A DNA stretch of 64,000 bases from Enchytraeus crypticus. Its lineage: Eukaryota; Annelida; Clitellata; Enchytraeida; Enchytraeidae. Where the stretch lies: positions 1,585,001 to 1,649,000 of the forward strand of contig CAJHZI010000518.1 of assembly GCA_905160935.1 (NCBI GenBank), given 5' to 3'. The stretch's first letter is position 1. Every line of letters starts with the position of its first letter. Both the position numbers and the translations under genes were made by a program. The notes under the pieces are model-generated. The model made no database searches, was not told the DNA's origin, and saw nothing but the letters and a program-made list of their open reading frames with translations. Below, in pieces: positions 16,960 to 30,627 of this stretch.

Positions 16960-17100
16960 GATTAGTGAGCGAGAGAGAGAGACCGAAAGATACAGATAGA
17001 GAGAGAAAGAGAAATAAGAGAGAAACAACAGAGAAAAATGGAGAAGGCAACAGAGAAAAATGAGAAAGTGAGAGAAATAGTGAGAGAGAAGAGAGAGACC
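16960..17100. repeat. GA-rich low-complexity tract
   Basis: Repeated GAGAGAGA, GAGAAA and ACAGAGAAAAATG units. Confidence 0.7.
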
Positions 17101-17499
17101 TACATACGATTGCGATATCATGTCAACTAATATTTCTAACGTAATTCATCCTCTAATTATTGTGCCTACTAGTTCTTTTCGTTGCTCCTTTAGAAAATCA
17201 GAAACCTTAGAACATGTATATCCTATTAAATTTTTCTCAACAGTAACTAAGCATAAGCAACAAGTTGCCAACAACTTTCACAACTGATGTCTTTTGAAGC
17301 CTGTTTCTTGTAAACAGATATTGTAACTGGCCATGTCTAAAACTGATGAATCTTTTATAAAAAAGAAGTCAATACTTTTGCAACCAATGCAAAGAATAAA
17401 AGCGTACATTACCTCAATGGCACAGAAACTGCTGTGCAAATTGTCGAGGCGTGCACAGAATAGGAACTCATTTAGAGCTCCTCCAATTGTCTACAATAT

Positions 17500-18800
17500 A
17501 TAAAATAAGCTACAGTACTTATGTAGCGAGTTATATATCACTGACGATTATTCTATATTAAATTATATATTAACCATATGCCTAGAGGAATTATGCCATA
17601 TTAAAATGTTATACATATTGTGTGCTCGTATTATTTGAAACAATCACAAATTTAAGACCAATTGCAATTATTTCATTGAACACATCTATGCACAGTAACA
17701 AACATTACTGAGCGACTATTAATAGCTACTAGATTAAGTCATTCTAGTATTTAGCTGAGCCACCTTTAGCACTGATTAGTCCGTTGATTTTCCCTGGCAT
17801 ATTCTGAGTGTACTGAAGGGCTAAATTGGAGAGTTAACCAATCAATGGTGTCGCACTTGTAACAGCTTCGGTTAGTGTTTCCTCGCCGTGGCAGAACCTT
17901 AAGTCCTGTCTTGTCTTCGTAATCCTACACCTTGCGTGAGCTAGGACTTAGAATGACTTTGAGCTCCGTCGTGCTTCCAACAGCGAATATCCCTAGTAGT
18001 AAGGCGCCCCTGAGATTGATCCGAACTGACAGGAAGCGTCCAGACGGTGTCTCAATGTCTTCAATGTTGCATTCCCATTGGAAAAACATTACAATATTTG
18101 AGCGAAAAATCATTTGTCTGGTACAATTATGTGTTTGTCAACGCTCATAATGCACTTCGCTACGTGCAGCGACCAGTACCATGGGCTGACATGCAACCCC
18201 AGGCGATGATCCTTTTTCAATGCTACGCAGTTGGACATAAACAGTCCAGTAGACGTTGCAGTCTGCTCTTTATGCGAACTCATATACTGGATTCAGTCCT
18301 GCTGTGTTTCAACTGTAAAGCAAGATTTTTAGAGAGAATGGTGTATACCAAACAAGGCTTTCAGTATACATGTATGTACATGACCAAGAATAAACAAATC
18401 CATAAAAAAACTAAATTTTAGGTCTAAGCCCATACAACAATAGTTGCAGTACACAGTTGGGATGCGAGAGAGAATATGACTTGTGTGGTCAGGATAGTCC
18501 GTCATAGAAGTCATTTTAGTGTTTGAGCAGAAACAAATGGCCCTATTTCAGCACGATGATAAACTATATAGCAGTCCCATATACAGTATACAGTATATAC
18601 TTCCAGTACCAGGTTCACATTTCAAGAATTAGAAACTGCACAACAGAAGGACAAAACAGCCTATGAGCATTAATTTTAGAAGGCAATAATGGAAACAATT
18701 CTGTAAACAACTATTGGGCAATGGGCACCTACGAAACCTAGCTTAATTTATCCTGAATGAATTTGATACCAGTATAGAATTATGGGCACATTCAGAGGCT
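17500..18800. other. DNPEP intron with possible decayed Tc1/mariner-like sequence
   Basis: No host exon. Frames around 17925-18310 have phrases such as GSPRVLSPSS and FQCYAVGHKQSSRR but no motif I can assign with confidence. Confidence 0.25.
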
Positions 18801-18914
18801 ACTAACCCCGGGAACAGCATCAGCAAGACAGAGTTCAAAGTCGACAATATCGTGAGGTGAAATGTTGAGTTCCTCAGTGAGAAGCTTGATGAGCACAGGA
18901 TGCTGCTTGTCTGC

Positions 18915-19620
18915 CTGCTTCACATCAACCAATATCGTTATAAAGCCCACATCAACTTAATTTCTTAACTACATGATTAATCAGTCCGCTATAATATAAA
19001 TTCAACTCATGATCGCGATATTTCCTTTTTTCCACTGATATTGTATTTAAACCCATGTCACTTCTATAGCTTGCCTCTGTTTAGACAGCATATACATATA
19101 TTTGAATAAATATCTGTTATCCCCTACCCCAACTTGCGTACGTAATGGTTCATTAGATAAACGTTATTCATTCAATGTTCTGAATGAATCTCGTTATAAA
19201 TTGCTCTACAAACAACATTGTATTTGTGCGAAGTACAAAGTCAAATTCAAATCATATAAACTAAATGAAGTATTATTGTTTTTCTCTAAGTGAAGTCTGC
19301 AGATTAAACTTTTTTCTTTACATTCTTTCGCAAGGATACACAATGGCATATCGACTGTCTACAACCAAAAAATTTTGCAAGTGCCGAATGGTAAATTTTA
19401 CAGGAGCCGAAAAGAACACAGTTTATTAGAATTTTAATCTAAAAATCAAAAAGTGGATCAGCCAAATGATACAGTTTAATGTTTCGTTTCAAAAAATAAA
19501 TCAGCTTTTTAATGAAAACAATAAGACTTTTGAATCATTCAATGCAATCCAGGCACATTAGACATTAAACACGAGACCTAAAATTCTACACTTTAGTACT
19601 TTAAATATCCGACTTAGACA
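18915..19620. other. DNPEP intron, nothing recognised
   Basis: AT-rich and stop-rich. Confidence 0.45.
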
Positions 19621-19755
19621 CTGGCTCCAGCCAGTGGCGAAGTCGGTAAGACATTCGACCGCGGATCAGTATGTGCAGGGTTCAAATTCTGGGCTTGACC
19701 GTCACTGACATCGCTTTCGAGTGAGGAAACTGACGTTAACCTTAGCTTTTTACTT
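19621..19755 (+). repeat. SINE family A, well preserved
   Basis: GCCAGTGGCGAAGTCGGTAA, box B GGTTCAAATTCTGGGC, CCGTCACTGACATCGCTTTC, AGGAAACTGACGTTAACC in the family order. Confidence 0.8.
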
Positions 19756-20219
19756 TTATTATTATAATATTACTTAGGGCCTATTAAGTTTTCAAGTTTA
19801 AATTCAATAAGCGGCCACTGATCAGATTTTATAGGTTATAGCTATAGTCGGACAATATTATCGATTCTACGGACTAAAGGGTATTGAAGTAAATTAATAA
19901 CTTATTTCAAATGGTATACATGTAGGTGCTAATTGCAATTATGCTGCATTCAAAACAGCGCCTTTGATCTAGTGGATCAAGCACAGGTTTCCAAGAATGA
20001 CATCATGAATCATTGAAAGTTGAAAAAAGCGAAGTTCTATTATTATTAATAATTGATTGAGTGCGTTGCTCTGACCGTCTTACGTGTTGCAGTGTAATTA
20101 CATGCATATTTTCAGACTAGCGCCATTGATCTTAGTTGATCAAAGTTTATGTATTAGAAATAATTTAAACTCCTAAACATTATCTTAGATCGACGCCTCT
20201 CGTTTGATTCGATAACAGT

Positions 20220-20430
20220 GTTATCATAAAAAAGTACCTTTAGACTAAAGGAATTTTTTTAGAAAACACAAAAGTAAAAAAGTAGAAGTTTTTTTCGAAA
20301 TTGAAAAGTAAAGTAGTTCATATTTCATGTCTGAGATGTAAAAGTTAAAGTACTGTCAAAACTTCAAAAAGTATAAGGTAAAATTATTTTTTAAAATAAA
20401 AGTAAAATACTTTTCCAGCACTGGTGGCAT
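20220..20430. mobile_element. hAT-type MITE end
   Basis: A-rich body with repeated AAAGTA units ending AAAATACTTTTCCAGCACTGG, which resembles the terminal inverted repeat of many hAT non-autonomous elements. The other end was not found. Confidence 0.4.
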
Positions 20431-20439
20431 TTTAGTTTA

Positions 20440-21155
20440 GTCGGTCACGCTTATCATGCTCAGTCAGTCAGCTCATACCACACCATTAGATACTAAAACT
20501 TCGGTTTTTATTTAAATATTTAGTCCACCTCTGAGGCCTCCTACACATGTTCTACATACTCCGTGAGGTACGCAGCGTTTATCTTGACCGCCTACTTTTA
20601 CTGCAAAGCATGCGTGAGAGGCTTTCCTTAATCATTTTCTTTAGTAATCACTGTTCTTTGTTTCGAAGATGCAAAACTTCCACAATGAAGTTTTAAAATG
20701 CTCAATTGAGACCTGCCTATAGCTAAAGAAAAACCTATTTTGTGAAAAAATCTGCCGTGATACGAAAAAAGAACTTTATTATTTAAATCACGACCCCCAA
20801 ATTAGTTAAGGTCAACTAAGATTCTGAAGTTATAAATGTTTTACAGACCAGTGAATCACAATTAGCTTACAGCTAATTGTGAAGAGAGGCTCAAATTGGC
20901 CAATTAATTTATTTAGGCCTACAAAGAATTCGACAAAATGGCTTACAACTAATTACAACTATCATAACATTGGATAGACAGTGTTGAAAATATCACGGTT
21001 TTGATCTATAAACCATAATTCTAGAAATGGACTATAAACTACAATGAATCACAAGTGCAACAATTCCAATCAATCATATCATGGGATTCTCATAGTCCAA
21101 CAATCTAGCACCTCCACACATCGGAATTTTAGGGAATTGTGTAGAATTATCATCA
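20440..21155. other. DNPEP intron, nothing recognised
   Basis: No exon and no confident repeat. Confidence 0.4.
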
Positions 21156-21454
21156 GAACATGATGGCGTCACAAAGTCAATTTCATAAACAATTTCAATT
21201 TCATAATAAAGTCAATTTCATAAATCAATTTCATATTCGTACTAGGTATGCAGTAGACAGTCGATATACAAAAACACAAACTTACCGTACTAGCATCAGC
21301 AGGAACATCCGCATTGGATGTAGCTCCATTTTGAAGCTGTTCCTGTATACAGGTAGATATTACAGGCAGCCTACACAAACAATTGAGTAAAACTTAGGTA
21401 AACTTCATAGACCAAATAAAATCCCAAACTTGAACAGTATCATGTTAAGTTACT

Positions 21455-21545
21455 GCAGCAGGCTTACTGAGAAAAAGGGGCTTGGGCTAGTTTGAATCCT
21501 AGCCGGGTTGTCTCAGATTAATCCCTTGTGATGTGAAGACAGACT
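21455..21545 (+). repeat. tRNA-like SINE fragment
   Basis: GGGGCTTGGGCTAGTTTGAATCCTAGC contains a box B-like core; the rest does not fit a tRNA gene. Confidence 0.35.
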
Positions 21546-21639
21546 TTCAACTTGGCTTTAGAGCTTTACAGATCATTCAGAACTTCTTTGACTTCTGCAG
21601 CTCCATGTATTTAAAAATCTTGCACTAATTCAGTAATTC

Positions 21640-21700
21640 TAATTTACAGGGGATTTTAAGGAAATTTCAAGGAAATTTTAAGGAAATTTCAAGAACCTGG
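21640..21700. repeat. Short tandem repeat AAGGAAATTTY
   Basis: About four copies of an 11-12 bp unit. Confidence 0.7.
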
Positions 21701-21899
21701 ATGACAACTACAACAAGCTTTACATCAAACTAGAAACGTTAACATAAACATTTATTATGGAGCATGTGGTTATTAGATCCAACCCAGCTCATTACTGAGC
21801 AATACCAACCACTAAACATACACAAGTAAATGCTAATTATACTCTTGTGTTACTGTAAGAATTGAAGGTGTTTTTAACGTGTTGGCCTCGAATCGATGG

Positions 21900-22945
21900 A
21901 TCTAAAATGCTTCAGCATCCTCTTCCTCAGCCTTCTTTCCAGCTTCAACTCGTCTTGCTGAGGCGTTTCTTACTGAATTGAAGTTTCATTGACTTCGTAA
22001 TATGAACATTCGAACCCCTATCGACAATAGATACAGCGTCAAAAACAATCCCTCTGTACGATAAGCGAATCCTCTAACAGATTCTCCATGAGACAGTCCT
22101 TATTTAAGAAAAAGCTTCTCTACATTGCAGCATTTCCGTGGAGTAAGCATAGTACCACTTTGACAAAACTTTGTAGTTTCTAGTCTGATTGTTCCTGCTC
22201 AAGAATCTCATGCCAGAATTTACTGAGTCATTAATTTATTTAAATTCTAATTTATTTATTTATTTCAATTAAAGAATTTATCGGTTATCCGAGAAATTTC
22301 ATTTAACTTTATCTTTATTCGTCTGGCTTGCATTTATTTTTTTTTTTTGATCACATATTACACAAGTGTTGACAGCCAATTCCTTTCAGTCAGAACTTCC
22401 AGTGCTGTGTTGATTCGACTTCGATTTGCTACACCATTAAGCATTACTTCGAGGTCCACAGAAGAAGCTCCTTTTACCAAATTGTATTTTCAGGGACATT
22501 TCGAAGTAAACTCGGTACAAAGGCTCCGCAAGCAAGCGCAACAATCATCTCCGAACTTCATGACAATCAGGTTGCCGGTGGCACTCTTGCACAATCTAGA
22601 TGCCCTGAATCCTACATCAACGGTATGGAGCGTTCTCTGATTTTCTTTTCTAAATTCAACAGACCATAGCTTCGGGGCATTACACCTATTTGGATTAATA
22701 ATTCGGTTCATCAGTTCAAATAATAAATAGTACTTATCCTGATACAAGAAAAGAAACAGTGGCTTGTTAGTCAAGTAATTTGTAAGATACGGCTCCACTG
22801 ACGCTTCACTGACGAAGCGCCAAAATACATCTTCAAAAATGTCAATAGCTGGACTGGTATGATCAGATAGAGGAGATGAAGAGCCTTTAAGTGAGTAATA
22901 GAGATCCCCCTGAAAAGTGGTGAACATTCCAACCACAAGCATTGT
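21900..22945 (-). pseudogene. hAT-like (ZBED-type) transposase remnant
   Basis: Minus-strand pieces read VEPYLTNYLTNKPLFLFLYQ, then DVGFRASRLCKS, MKFGDDCCACLRSL, KYNLVKGASSVDLEVML and RINTALEVLTER, with a C-terminal SVRNASARRVEAGKKAEEED. From memory this order matches the C-terminal half of a widespread hAT-derived protein family (FLxKYQTDKPMxPFL, VDIGFxA, LDPxxM). At least two stops or shifts break it. It sits in the DNPEP intron between exons 21286..21370 and 24009..24133, same strand as the host. Confidence 0.6.
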
Positions 22946-23187
22946 CAGCTATCTTGTAGGTTCCATGCACAACATGAAGTGAACAGGTACCCATATCCAA
23001 TAAATCTTCGGATTCATCTTCGTTCTTCAGGTAACATTTGTCTACCCTCAGAATTTTATTTTAAGTTAACGTTTTTCCAGGCATAGAAAATGCAGCCTTG
23101 TTTTCAAAATTAAGTTGGCCGTACCAAGCGCGTTGGTGAAAGCAAAGAGTAAATCGGATTGAATTCCGATTCCTCGCCGTATGGCAG

Positions 23188-23560
23188 TCACTTTACAATA
23201 ATATGCTTAATTTGACGCATCTTATTTAAGGCTAACGACCCCGCTCTTAAGGAACAAACAGACTTGGGTCTGAGAGAAAGCAAACACTTCAACAGAACAA
23301 ATAACTCATATCCCCAGTCAGAGGGCAAGTGCCTAACGAAATAAGTCACTGTAGCAAACTTTCTTCCCACAACTTCTGATACCCTGGGCTCCGCCAACTC
23401 GGCATATACCGACTTTAAGCTGATATCTTTGGTTTTGGCAGGAAGACCCACGCTTCTAGCGGCGATCAGCGCCGAAATAATAATTCCTCTGGCAACGCTT
23501 ATCTTAGAATGTGGCTTGTTTAAGCAGAAATTTTAATGACACAGAATTCTGAAGAGAAGA
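23188..23560 (-). pseudogene. Unidentified ORF fragment, probably part of the same DNA transposon
   Basis: An open stretch of 87 codons with KDISLKSVYAELAEPRVSEV and LPSDWGYELFVLLKCLLSL, lying just upstream of the hAT-like remnant on the same strand. I do not recognise the domain. It could belong to the same element or a neighbouring insertion. Confidence 0.35.
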
Positions 23561-23634
23561 GGTAAAAAGCATACAAAAAATACAATAGCCTTTTTTGCTT
23601 ATTAGAAACATGAAATAGAGTAATAAAAATACTA

Positions 23635-23945
23635 ATCATCATCATCATTATCTTCCCTTAAATCCCAGTTTAACTAGGCTCAGGATACGAATAGACCTCC
23701 AATCCTCTCTGCCCCACACCATATCATCAGTCAATCTCCCATTTTTCATTTCCTTCTTAATCACTGCATCCCCCATCAATTGTGATCTACCTCTAAAAGG
23801 CTTCATACAGCTCTTCACTCCAAACTCTCTTTACTACATTCCCATCTGTCTGCCTATATCATCATATGCCCATACCATCTCATCTAGACTGAGCAACCTA
23901 TCCCTGATCCCCTCTAAACGCAAATTCATCCTCACATTCATTTAT
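23635..23945 (-). mobile_element. RTE-like LINE 3' end, antisense
   Basis: ATCATCATCATCATTATC followed by AAATCCCAGTTTAACTAGG ... GATACGAATAGACCTCC and a long CT-rich block; reverse complement of the tail seen at 14045 and 53215. Confidence 0.6.
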
Positions 23946-24499
23946 TAAAATTAAATTATTAAATAAAATAATACTAGTAGTAATAAAAATTTAAGAAAGG
24001 CATCTTACAAATGATTTTCCTTGTTGAACTCAAACTTCTCATTCATTTCTCTGGCCAGATGAATAGCAATGTTGGGAATTCTCAGCACAGGTCTATCAAT
24101 ATTAACAAGACGATGTTCCAGCTTGTCTCCGGCCTGCATCAATCATATGAACTATGATAAACCTTAAGCATACAAAACAACCAGTAGACATATGAAGCAT
24201 TATAAAGAGTCTTACAAATTTACAATACTGGCATTGATATCAATCGTCAATGCTTTACATGCACGTTATCACTTTATAGATACAGTCTCAAGTAAATTCA
24301 AAAATACCCATACAACAATTTGAATCGTCTATTTTGCTCTCTTAGCACTAATATAGTTGCAGTGGCACAAGTTACATGTATGTACCATAAAGAAGAAAAA
24401 ATACTAAGGTATAATTGAGGTCACGGGAAGTGTTAAACTTAATGGTTAAAGAATTTGATTAATTAATTTTAATATAATTCTTTCATTAGGGTTATTAAA

Positions 24500-24570
24500 A
24501 AAATATAGACTTCTCTCGCAGCGTACCATCTAGTGGCAGGTCCATGGTACATAACTCTCACTTGTATTTC
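24500..24570 (-). repeat. CAGTGC tail module
   Basis: TCTAGTGGCAGGTCCATGGTACATAAC after a TCTCTC tract, as in other LINE-tail copies. Confidence 0.4.
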
Positions 24571-24859
24571 TATCACATGCTTTTCTCTTCACATCCAAAA
24601 ATGAATTATAGAAATAAGAGAGGGAAAAAGGCATCCACATCAACAATTGTTTTAATAATAACACATAATAGCAAAGCAATTATATATTTTAGATGTCAAG
24701 AACATGCTTCAAAATTCTTATAAATTTGCGCACTAGAGCTGCTGCAGTGATTTTTTAACCTTAAAACTATTTGTTTCTCTCGGAACAAATATAGACAACT
24801 ATATGGCAACTAAACTTCTTAAGTGAATAAACAAACAAGCAAAATGAAGACCGTTGGTT

Positions 24860-25215
24860 CAAAAAAGCCTCTCTCTCCTAGTGCAATGCCTCCTGGCAGG
24901 TCCATTGTATATAACACCTCCACTCTTCTCTGTCTTCCACTTTCCTCTTCATGCCCACATAGATAGGAGGTGCAGTTTAAATAACCTAACATTCCTAACC
25001 TCGGCCAGCTGCCTCTGCCTCTGCCTCTATTTAATTCCATTCTGCCTTTTATGACCTCGTTTAGTATACTTTCCCCCCCTAAGAATGAGCCCTATCCAAC
25101 TTTTCTTCCTACTTCGTTATGCATTTAACAACAGTCTATCTGTACCAACTCTCTCCAGAACTTCCTCATTTTTAACCTTTTGAGTCCAGCTAATCTTTTT
25201 CATTCTTCTCTCACT
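24860..25215 (-). mobile_element. LINE 3' end, antisense, without foldbacks
   Basis: Minus-strand reading gives ISWTQKVKNEEVLERVGTD, then RGRGSWPRLGMLGYL, and ends with GACCTGCCAGGAGGCATTGC and GAGAGAG. It is the best reference here for the family of the 190-890 copy. Confidence 0.65.
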
Positions 25216-26999
25216 GGATTATTTCTTTAAAGGGTTCTTTGACAGAATTCTATACAGTGCTACTTTTGTTTACAAAAAAAAATTTAATTTTTTGTACAAT
25301 TTATACTTCAAAAAATCTATTTCGAAAATCAAATAATTTCAGAAAGTTATTATATTATTATATTGCTAATACAGTATCTAACTGATGCATAACAGCTAGT
25401 TCCGCGACAGGCATGAATGATTATTTCTTCAACTATATTTATTACCTGTAGAAGCCTGAAGTTAACTGCTGACAATATTCAATATTATGTAAAATAAATT
25501 TTCTCTGGACTGCAAGACGCAACAGAGAAAATAGCAATAGGTAAAAGCTCAGATGATACCTTCACTAGGACTCTACCAGCAATTTTCAAATCTCTATCAA
25601 ACCAAGTATGCCATATTCCACCGCCATATAACTCCACGCCAACTAGTGCATAGCCCTGTCTAACTCTTCTCGATACAGGTTTCACCTGAGAAAAATATGC
25701 AAACCTAAATTATATAGATAAAATAACTACTTTAAAAAGAGGTCCTACTCGTATAAATGTTAATATTATAATCTCAAAATATTAAGTCAACTTAACTGAT
25801 TACAAAATCCTTTTAAAGAATTAAAGACTAAAGGCTGCCAACAATCCTATTCAACATTTACATAATGATAATGGCTATTATTTGCAGTCGACAATTGCAT
25901 GCACGAGAAGATGCGATAGTATCAGTTAAGTATCATATACATGTATGTGAATAGTAATAATAAACCATTTAAGATCCATTTTGATATCATTCTGGCCGTT
26001 GTCTACACTAACTGATGATATTAAATTCTTAAAATGTGTAAAAGATCAATTCTTTTATCATTATTCAAGTATCCTTTATACACACAACATTTTTATACAA
26101 CATAATTATTACAGGCATGAGTTTTATAAAAGTATATCACTTTGTATCACTTATACACAAAGCAAGCAGAGAACTCTTAGATGAAAATAAAATTTATATT
26201 AAACCTTTTGTCAAAATATAATAGGACGTTCAACGCAGAAACTGATCCAAATTTGAATTAAACAATATTGAGAAATCCTGATCATGATTCATTAATCACA
26301 AAATCACTAATCAGACTGAGCCAATTTTCTTTCGCCACTCATAAGACTACTGGAGACTACTACGTGAGACTACTGGAGGAACACTGATGTTCCTCTAATG
26401 TAAAATAGGAAATAGATGCAATTCAATTTACAAAAAATGACTACAATATTTAACTAACGTCTAAGTACGTAATAAAGCCTGAAAGACGAATCTTCTTTCA
26501 GAATCTCAGCATTAACCTTCAATAATGTCCATGCCATAAACATACAAGTTGGTAGCTTATATTTTTCTATTTAGAATAAATAAAAAAAGTTCTAAATACT
26601 GCGACAACCTCGTTTCTACATGTACATCGCTACAAATCAAACAAAATTATTTGAAAATAAGTGTTCATAACTAAAACGAAAAGCTCTAAAGCCTAAAGCC
26701 AAGTTTAATATTGAGTTAACCAATAAAGTAATACTTGAGGCATTAGAGATTTGATAGAGATTTAACCTTGAGACAAGGCGAGTCCGTGTGAGCGCCAATA
26801 ACACTGAACCCGTTGCCTGGCTTGTAGTTGCCACCAACAGCAAAGGCTATCAGTGTCGACTGGTTTCTCGTCACAAAGCACTACAAATATATTCATCAAC
26901 TTTCTACCAATGAGGTTAAATTTTAACATTAATTTGTACTGTAAATAATGTGAAGATCATCGTTATCAATACAATATGCATAAATATAAATTAACAATA

Positions 27000-28830
27000 T
27001 TTAAAAGTTCATTTCCTTGTGCAAAAGATACAGTTTCTAAACAAATACAAAATATATACGCACTTGAAAACTAAAAACTGAGCTCAGCCAGTAACAAACT
27101 GGCAAGTTGTCAAACTGCATATCAGATGGGGCAAGGTTAAAATCTAGTGCTCGTGAATCAGTAAAAAACGAGAATCAGTAGGTGACAACACTTTCTGAAG
27201 TTGTAGTTTGATTACCGCACAGAAATAACAAGTCTGGCCTGGCCGCAAGAGACAATCAATCGAGCTATTCTTGAATTTCGAAAAGACTGCCGGCATGCAT
27301 TCAAGCCGAGGGTGGTCATTTTGAGCATCTACTGAATAGATGACTCGACTCGATTAGTTAACGGCCCTTTTCAGGGCCATTAATTACCTAACAAGGAACG
27401 ACTGACTATTCAAAAACCTTGCTAAAATTGATTTTAGAACTTTTTGTAGAAAAACTGTAATTTTATTAATAGTGAATATTTGTTAACCAAATTTGCAGGA
27501 TATATTCAGAAATTCCTCCTCCAGAAGCCGCGAAATGTTCGTTTCAATATTTTGAGTTTTGCAAAAGTTATTGAGAGTTCGCTAGGGGATTATTATTTTT
27601 TGCCCCAGCCTGTAGACAATTCAGAAGTGACGTTTTCAATTTCAATTTTAAATAAACAAGATCCAGATAGTAGAGGCTGTTTTATAGCTTTATTTTTGCA
27701 GCCTAGCCATACAAAGGGCTGCTTATTGCGTGATATTATAAGATGGCAAGATAACAGTTAAAGACTGCTCAATGTGATGCCTATCTGCTTCAGTGCATAA
27801 TTGCAGTAATTTTCAGAATGCAAGAGTGGATTTCAACATTGAAAGTTGGGGTATATCCTCCCAAATACTCTAAAGCACTGTTTTGATATCATCTATATTT
27901 CGTGATTTAGGGAGGAATTCTAGACATAGAGAAACATTATTCAGAATAAAACAGCCACTATGCTGAGAATATACTTGACAAATATCATCGAGGACGTGCT
28001 TATAAATACATATGCATGCATAACTTAGATCACGCAGTGTAAATTCCGAAATTAAGGATGGATTCTGCAAAAAAGCCATAACTAGGGCGCTTTATAATAG
28101 TCAAGAAAGTTAAAATGGAATATGTTGATGACGATCGTTTGAAACGAAATGGCAATAAAAACGTTCTGCAACATAATAATAATAATTCGTATATTTCAAT
28201 GATACCTGACACAACACAGTAATCTTACACAGTTATAGAAACACATTTAATAACTGGGTACTGTTCAAGTATATTGTTCAAACCAAATACAATTCTCGCA
28301 TTAAATGATTAAATACAGAAACATCACTAAATAGAGCACCTGGACCCTCTGGATTCAACAAAGAACAGTATAAATTATAGCGTATTAGGAATACTAATAT
28401 AGGCCTAATTGATCAACTATAAATTTAGCAAACTGAGTCAACATAACTTATAGTTGAGAAAGTTATGTCTATAAAGATAAATGGTGAGTGGAAAATATAT
28501 CGATGCATTAGTATCTATCATACCTATATATCGTGCATTTAATAGCAATATTTTAAAGCATCCTCATGATGAAATTATTGTTTAATTATAACGCCCTGTT
28601 GCTAATTATTCATGTGTCAAAACACGTCAAAATTTGATCAATTGAGCAATGAAATAAAAATTAGGCTTTTTCAGGTAAAAGTTGGTTAAATTTACCCAAA
28701 ATGTAATGCTAAAGAGTAAAGACTACAGAACTACCGAGTTTTCCATGTAGTTTTTTTGACATTGTAGTTGGGAGATTCAATTTACTATATTTCTGCACTA
28801 ATTCTGACAACTACAGGATAAACTGTATAA
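27000..28830. other. DNPEP intron, no recognised coding
   Basis: The short frames at 27480-27761 and 27870-28212 have no motif I know. 27070-27180 may be a very decayed SINE A. Confidence 0.35.
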
Positions 28831-28859
28831 CAATGTATTGGGCTATCAAGTTCTCATCA

Positions 28860-30292
28860 AGAAAGTAGATTTGCAGATAGTCATATTCTCGACACTTGGT
28901 ATATTTTTAGATCTCTCAAAAGCCTTTGATACTGTTGATCATAACATTCTGCTTCACAAATTACATTTTTATGGAATACGTGGTACTGCCTATGATTGGT
29001 TTAACTCTTATTTATCTCGAAGAAAACAATACACCTTAATTGGTTACAGCATTTCTAGTGTGTTATCTGTTGGTATTGGTGTTCCTCAAGGTTCCATTTT
29101 AGGACCTTTACTTTTTATAATCTATATGAATGATATTCATAATGCCTGTACATTTGGGTCCATAAAACTGTATGCTGATGATTCTAATTTGTTTGTTAAA
29201 CACAAGTCTATTGATGAATTGTTTATCTCTGCGAATCTAGCTTGCTCTGAAATAAGTAAATGGTTTATAAGTAACAAGCTAACTGTAAATTTCTTTAAGT
29301 CTTCATATGTATTGTTCTACCCCACTAAAGACGATGAAGCTCTTATTCGAACTAACAATTTAACTATATCCCTTGATAATAACTGCATTAATAGAACATA
29401 TGTTACCAAATTTTTAGGCTTAACATTAGATGAAAACTTGACTTTTGGTGATCATATTAAATCATTAATCTGTACAATTAATAATTTTAATAGCATGTTA
29501 TACAATCGTAGAGATTTTATGCCTATGAAATGTCGTAGAAATTTATACCTTTCATTGGTGCAATCAAGGACACAATATGGTATTGAAGTTTATGCCAATA
29601 CAACCAAACAGTTGCTTCAACCCTTACATGTTGCATGTAACCGTATTCTAAGAACTTTACAGAATAAACATAAGTTTCATAATATTAAGCAACATTATAT
29701 GAATTATAATGTATTACCAATTTTTCAGTTATTCCAATTACTGGTAAACTTGTTTTTAAATGTATTAATTTCCCGGATCTGACAATGTCAGAATCTATAA
29801 AATGTATTTTTATTGCTAATCAGATCTCGTTTGTGTATAATACAAGGCTCTCCAAGACCAATTATTTGTGTTCTAGAACAACTTCAGAATTTTTAAAATC
29901 TTATGTCTATAAGTTTATCAATTCTTGGAACCAAATACCTCCTGATATCCGCAGTTCTAGGTCCTTAGCTGAATTCACTGAACGTTACAAATATATATTG
30001 ATTGATGGTTTGTAAATTACTAAATTTTTTTTTGTGTGTAAATGTAGAGCTAGAATTGTTGCTTAGCTAAAGTGTGTATTTTAGTTGATTTTGCATTGAA
30101 CATGACATTAATATAGTTGTAGACGGTGGTCAGCTAGATAAGATGTGTATCATCTTCCCTGACGGCCGTTGTTCTAGTTTCTTAAGACTGTTTGATACCC
30201 TGTGTTTCTGGGAATTTTTTTATTTTATTTCTTCTAAATGTTTCTTTCTATTTGTATTTGTCAGTGATTTGGTGTTGATGCTGAAATAAACA

Positions 30293-30332
<40 letters not shown>
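28860..30332 (+). mobile_element. 5'-truncated LINE (CR1/Jockey-like), RT with one frameshift
   Basis: RT motifs in order: [37 protein letters not shown], the catalytic YADD ([11 protein letters not shown]), [26 protein letters not shown], then a C-terminal WNQIPPDIRSSRSLAEF. The frame changes once near 29740, between KLVFKC-type and the upstream frame; otherwise it reads through to TAA at about 30015. A 3'UTR of about 270 bp ends GAAATAAACACA and a (TC)n run. It is cut 5' just before the RT palm, as usual for LINEs. It lies in the DNPEP intron between exons 26767..26880 and 30845..30933 and is among the better preserved elements here. Confidence 0.85.
30296..30332. repeat. (TC)n run at the LINE 3' end
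   Basis: Pure TC dinucleotides directly after the AATAAACACA tail. Confidence 0.9.
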
Positions 30333-30333
<1 letters not shown>

Positions 30334-30537
30334 ACAGGTTAGCCTAATAACTTAATAGTGGCCAACGACAGGTAAATTAAAGTATCCAACCATTAAATAT
30401 CTTTTAGAAAAGTTCATTAGCGAATTCAAAACTCTTTCTTCAACTATTTCACATACAGTTGATTTAGACTAAAGACTCAAAGACAATTCACCTTCTATGC
30501 TTAAATATTATGACCTCATAATTTAATAACTCAAAAA

Positions 30538-30540
<3 letters not shown>

Positions 30541-30622
<82 letters not shown>
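30541..30622. repeat. (TA)n microsatellite
   Basis: Pure AT run about 220 bp from the DNPEP exon at 30845..30933. Confidence 0.95.

Positions 30623-30627
<5 letters not shown>

Noticed and set aside
27480-28212. Small ORFs of 93, 69 and 60 codons in a DNPEP intron
   Set aside because: No recognisable motif, ordinary length for chance frames, AT-driven composition.
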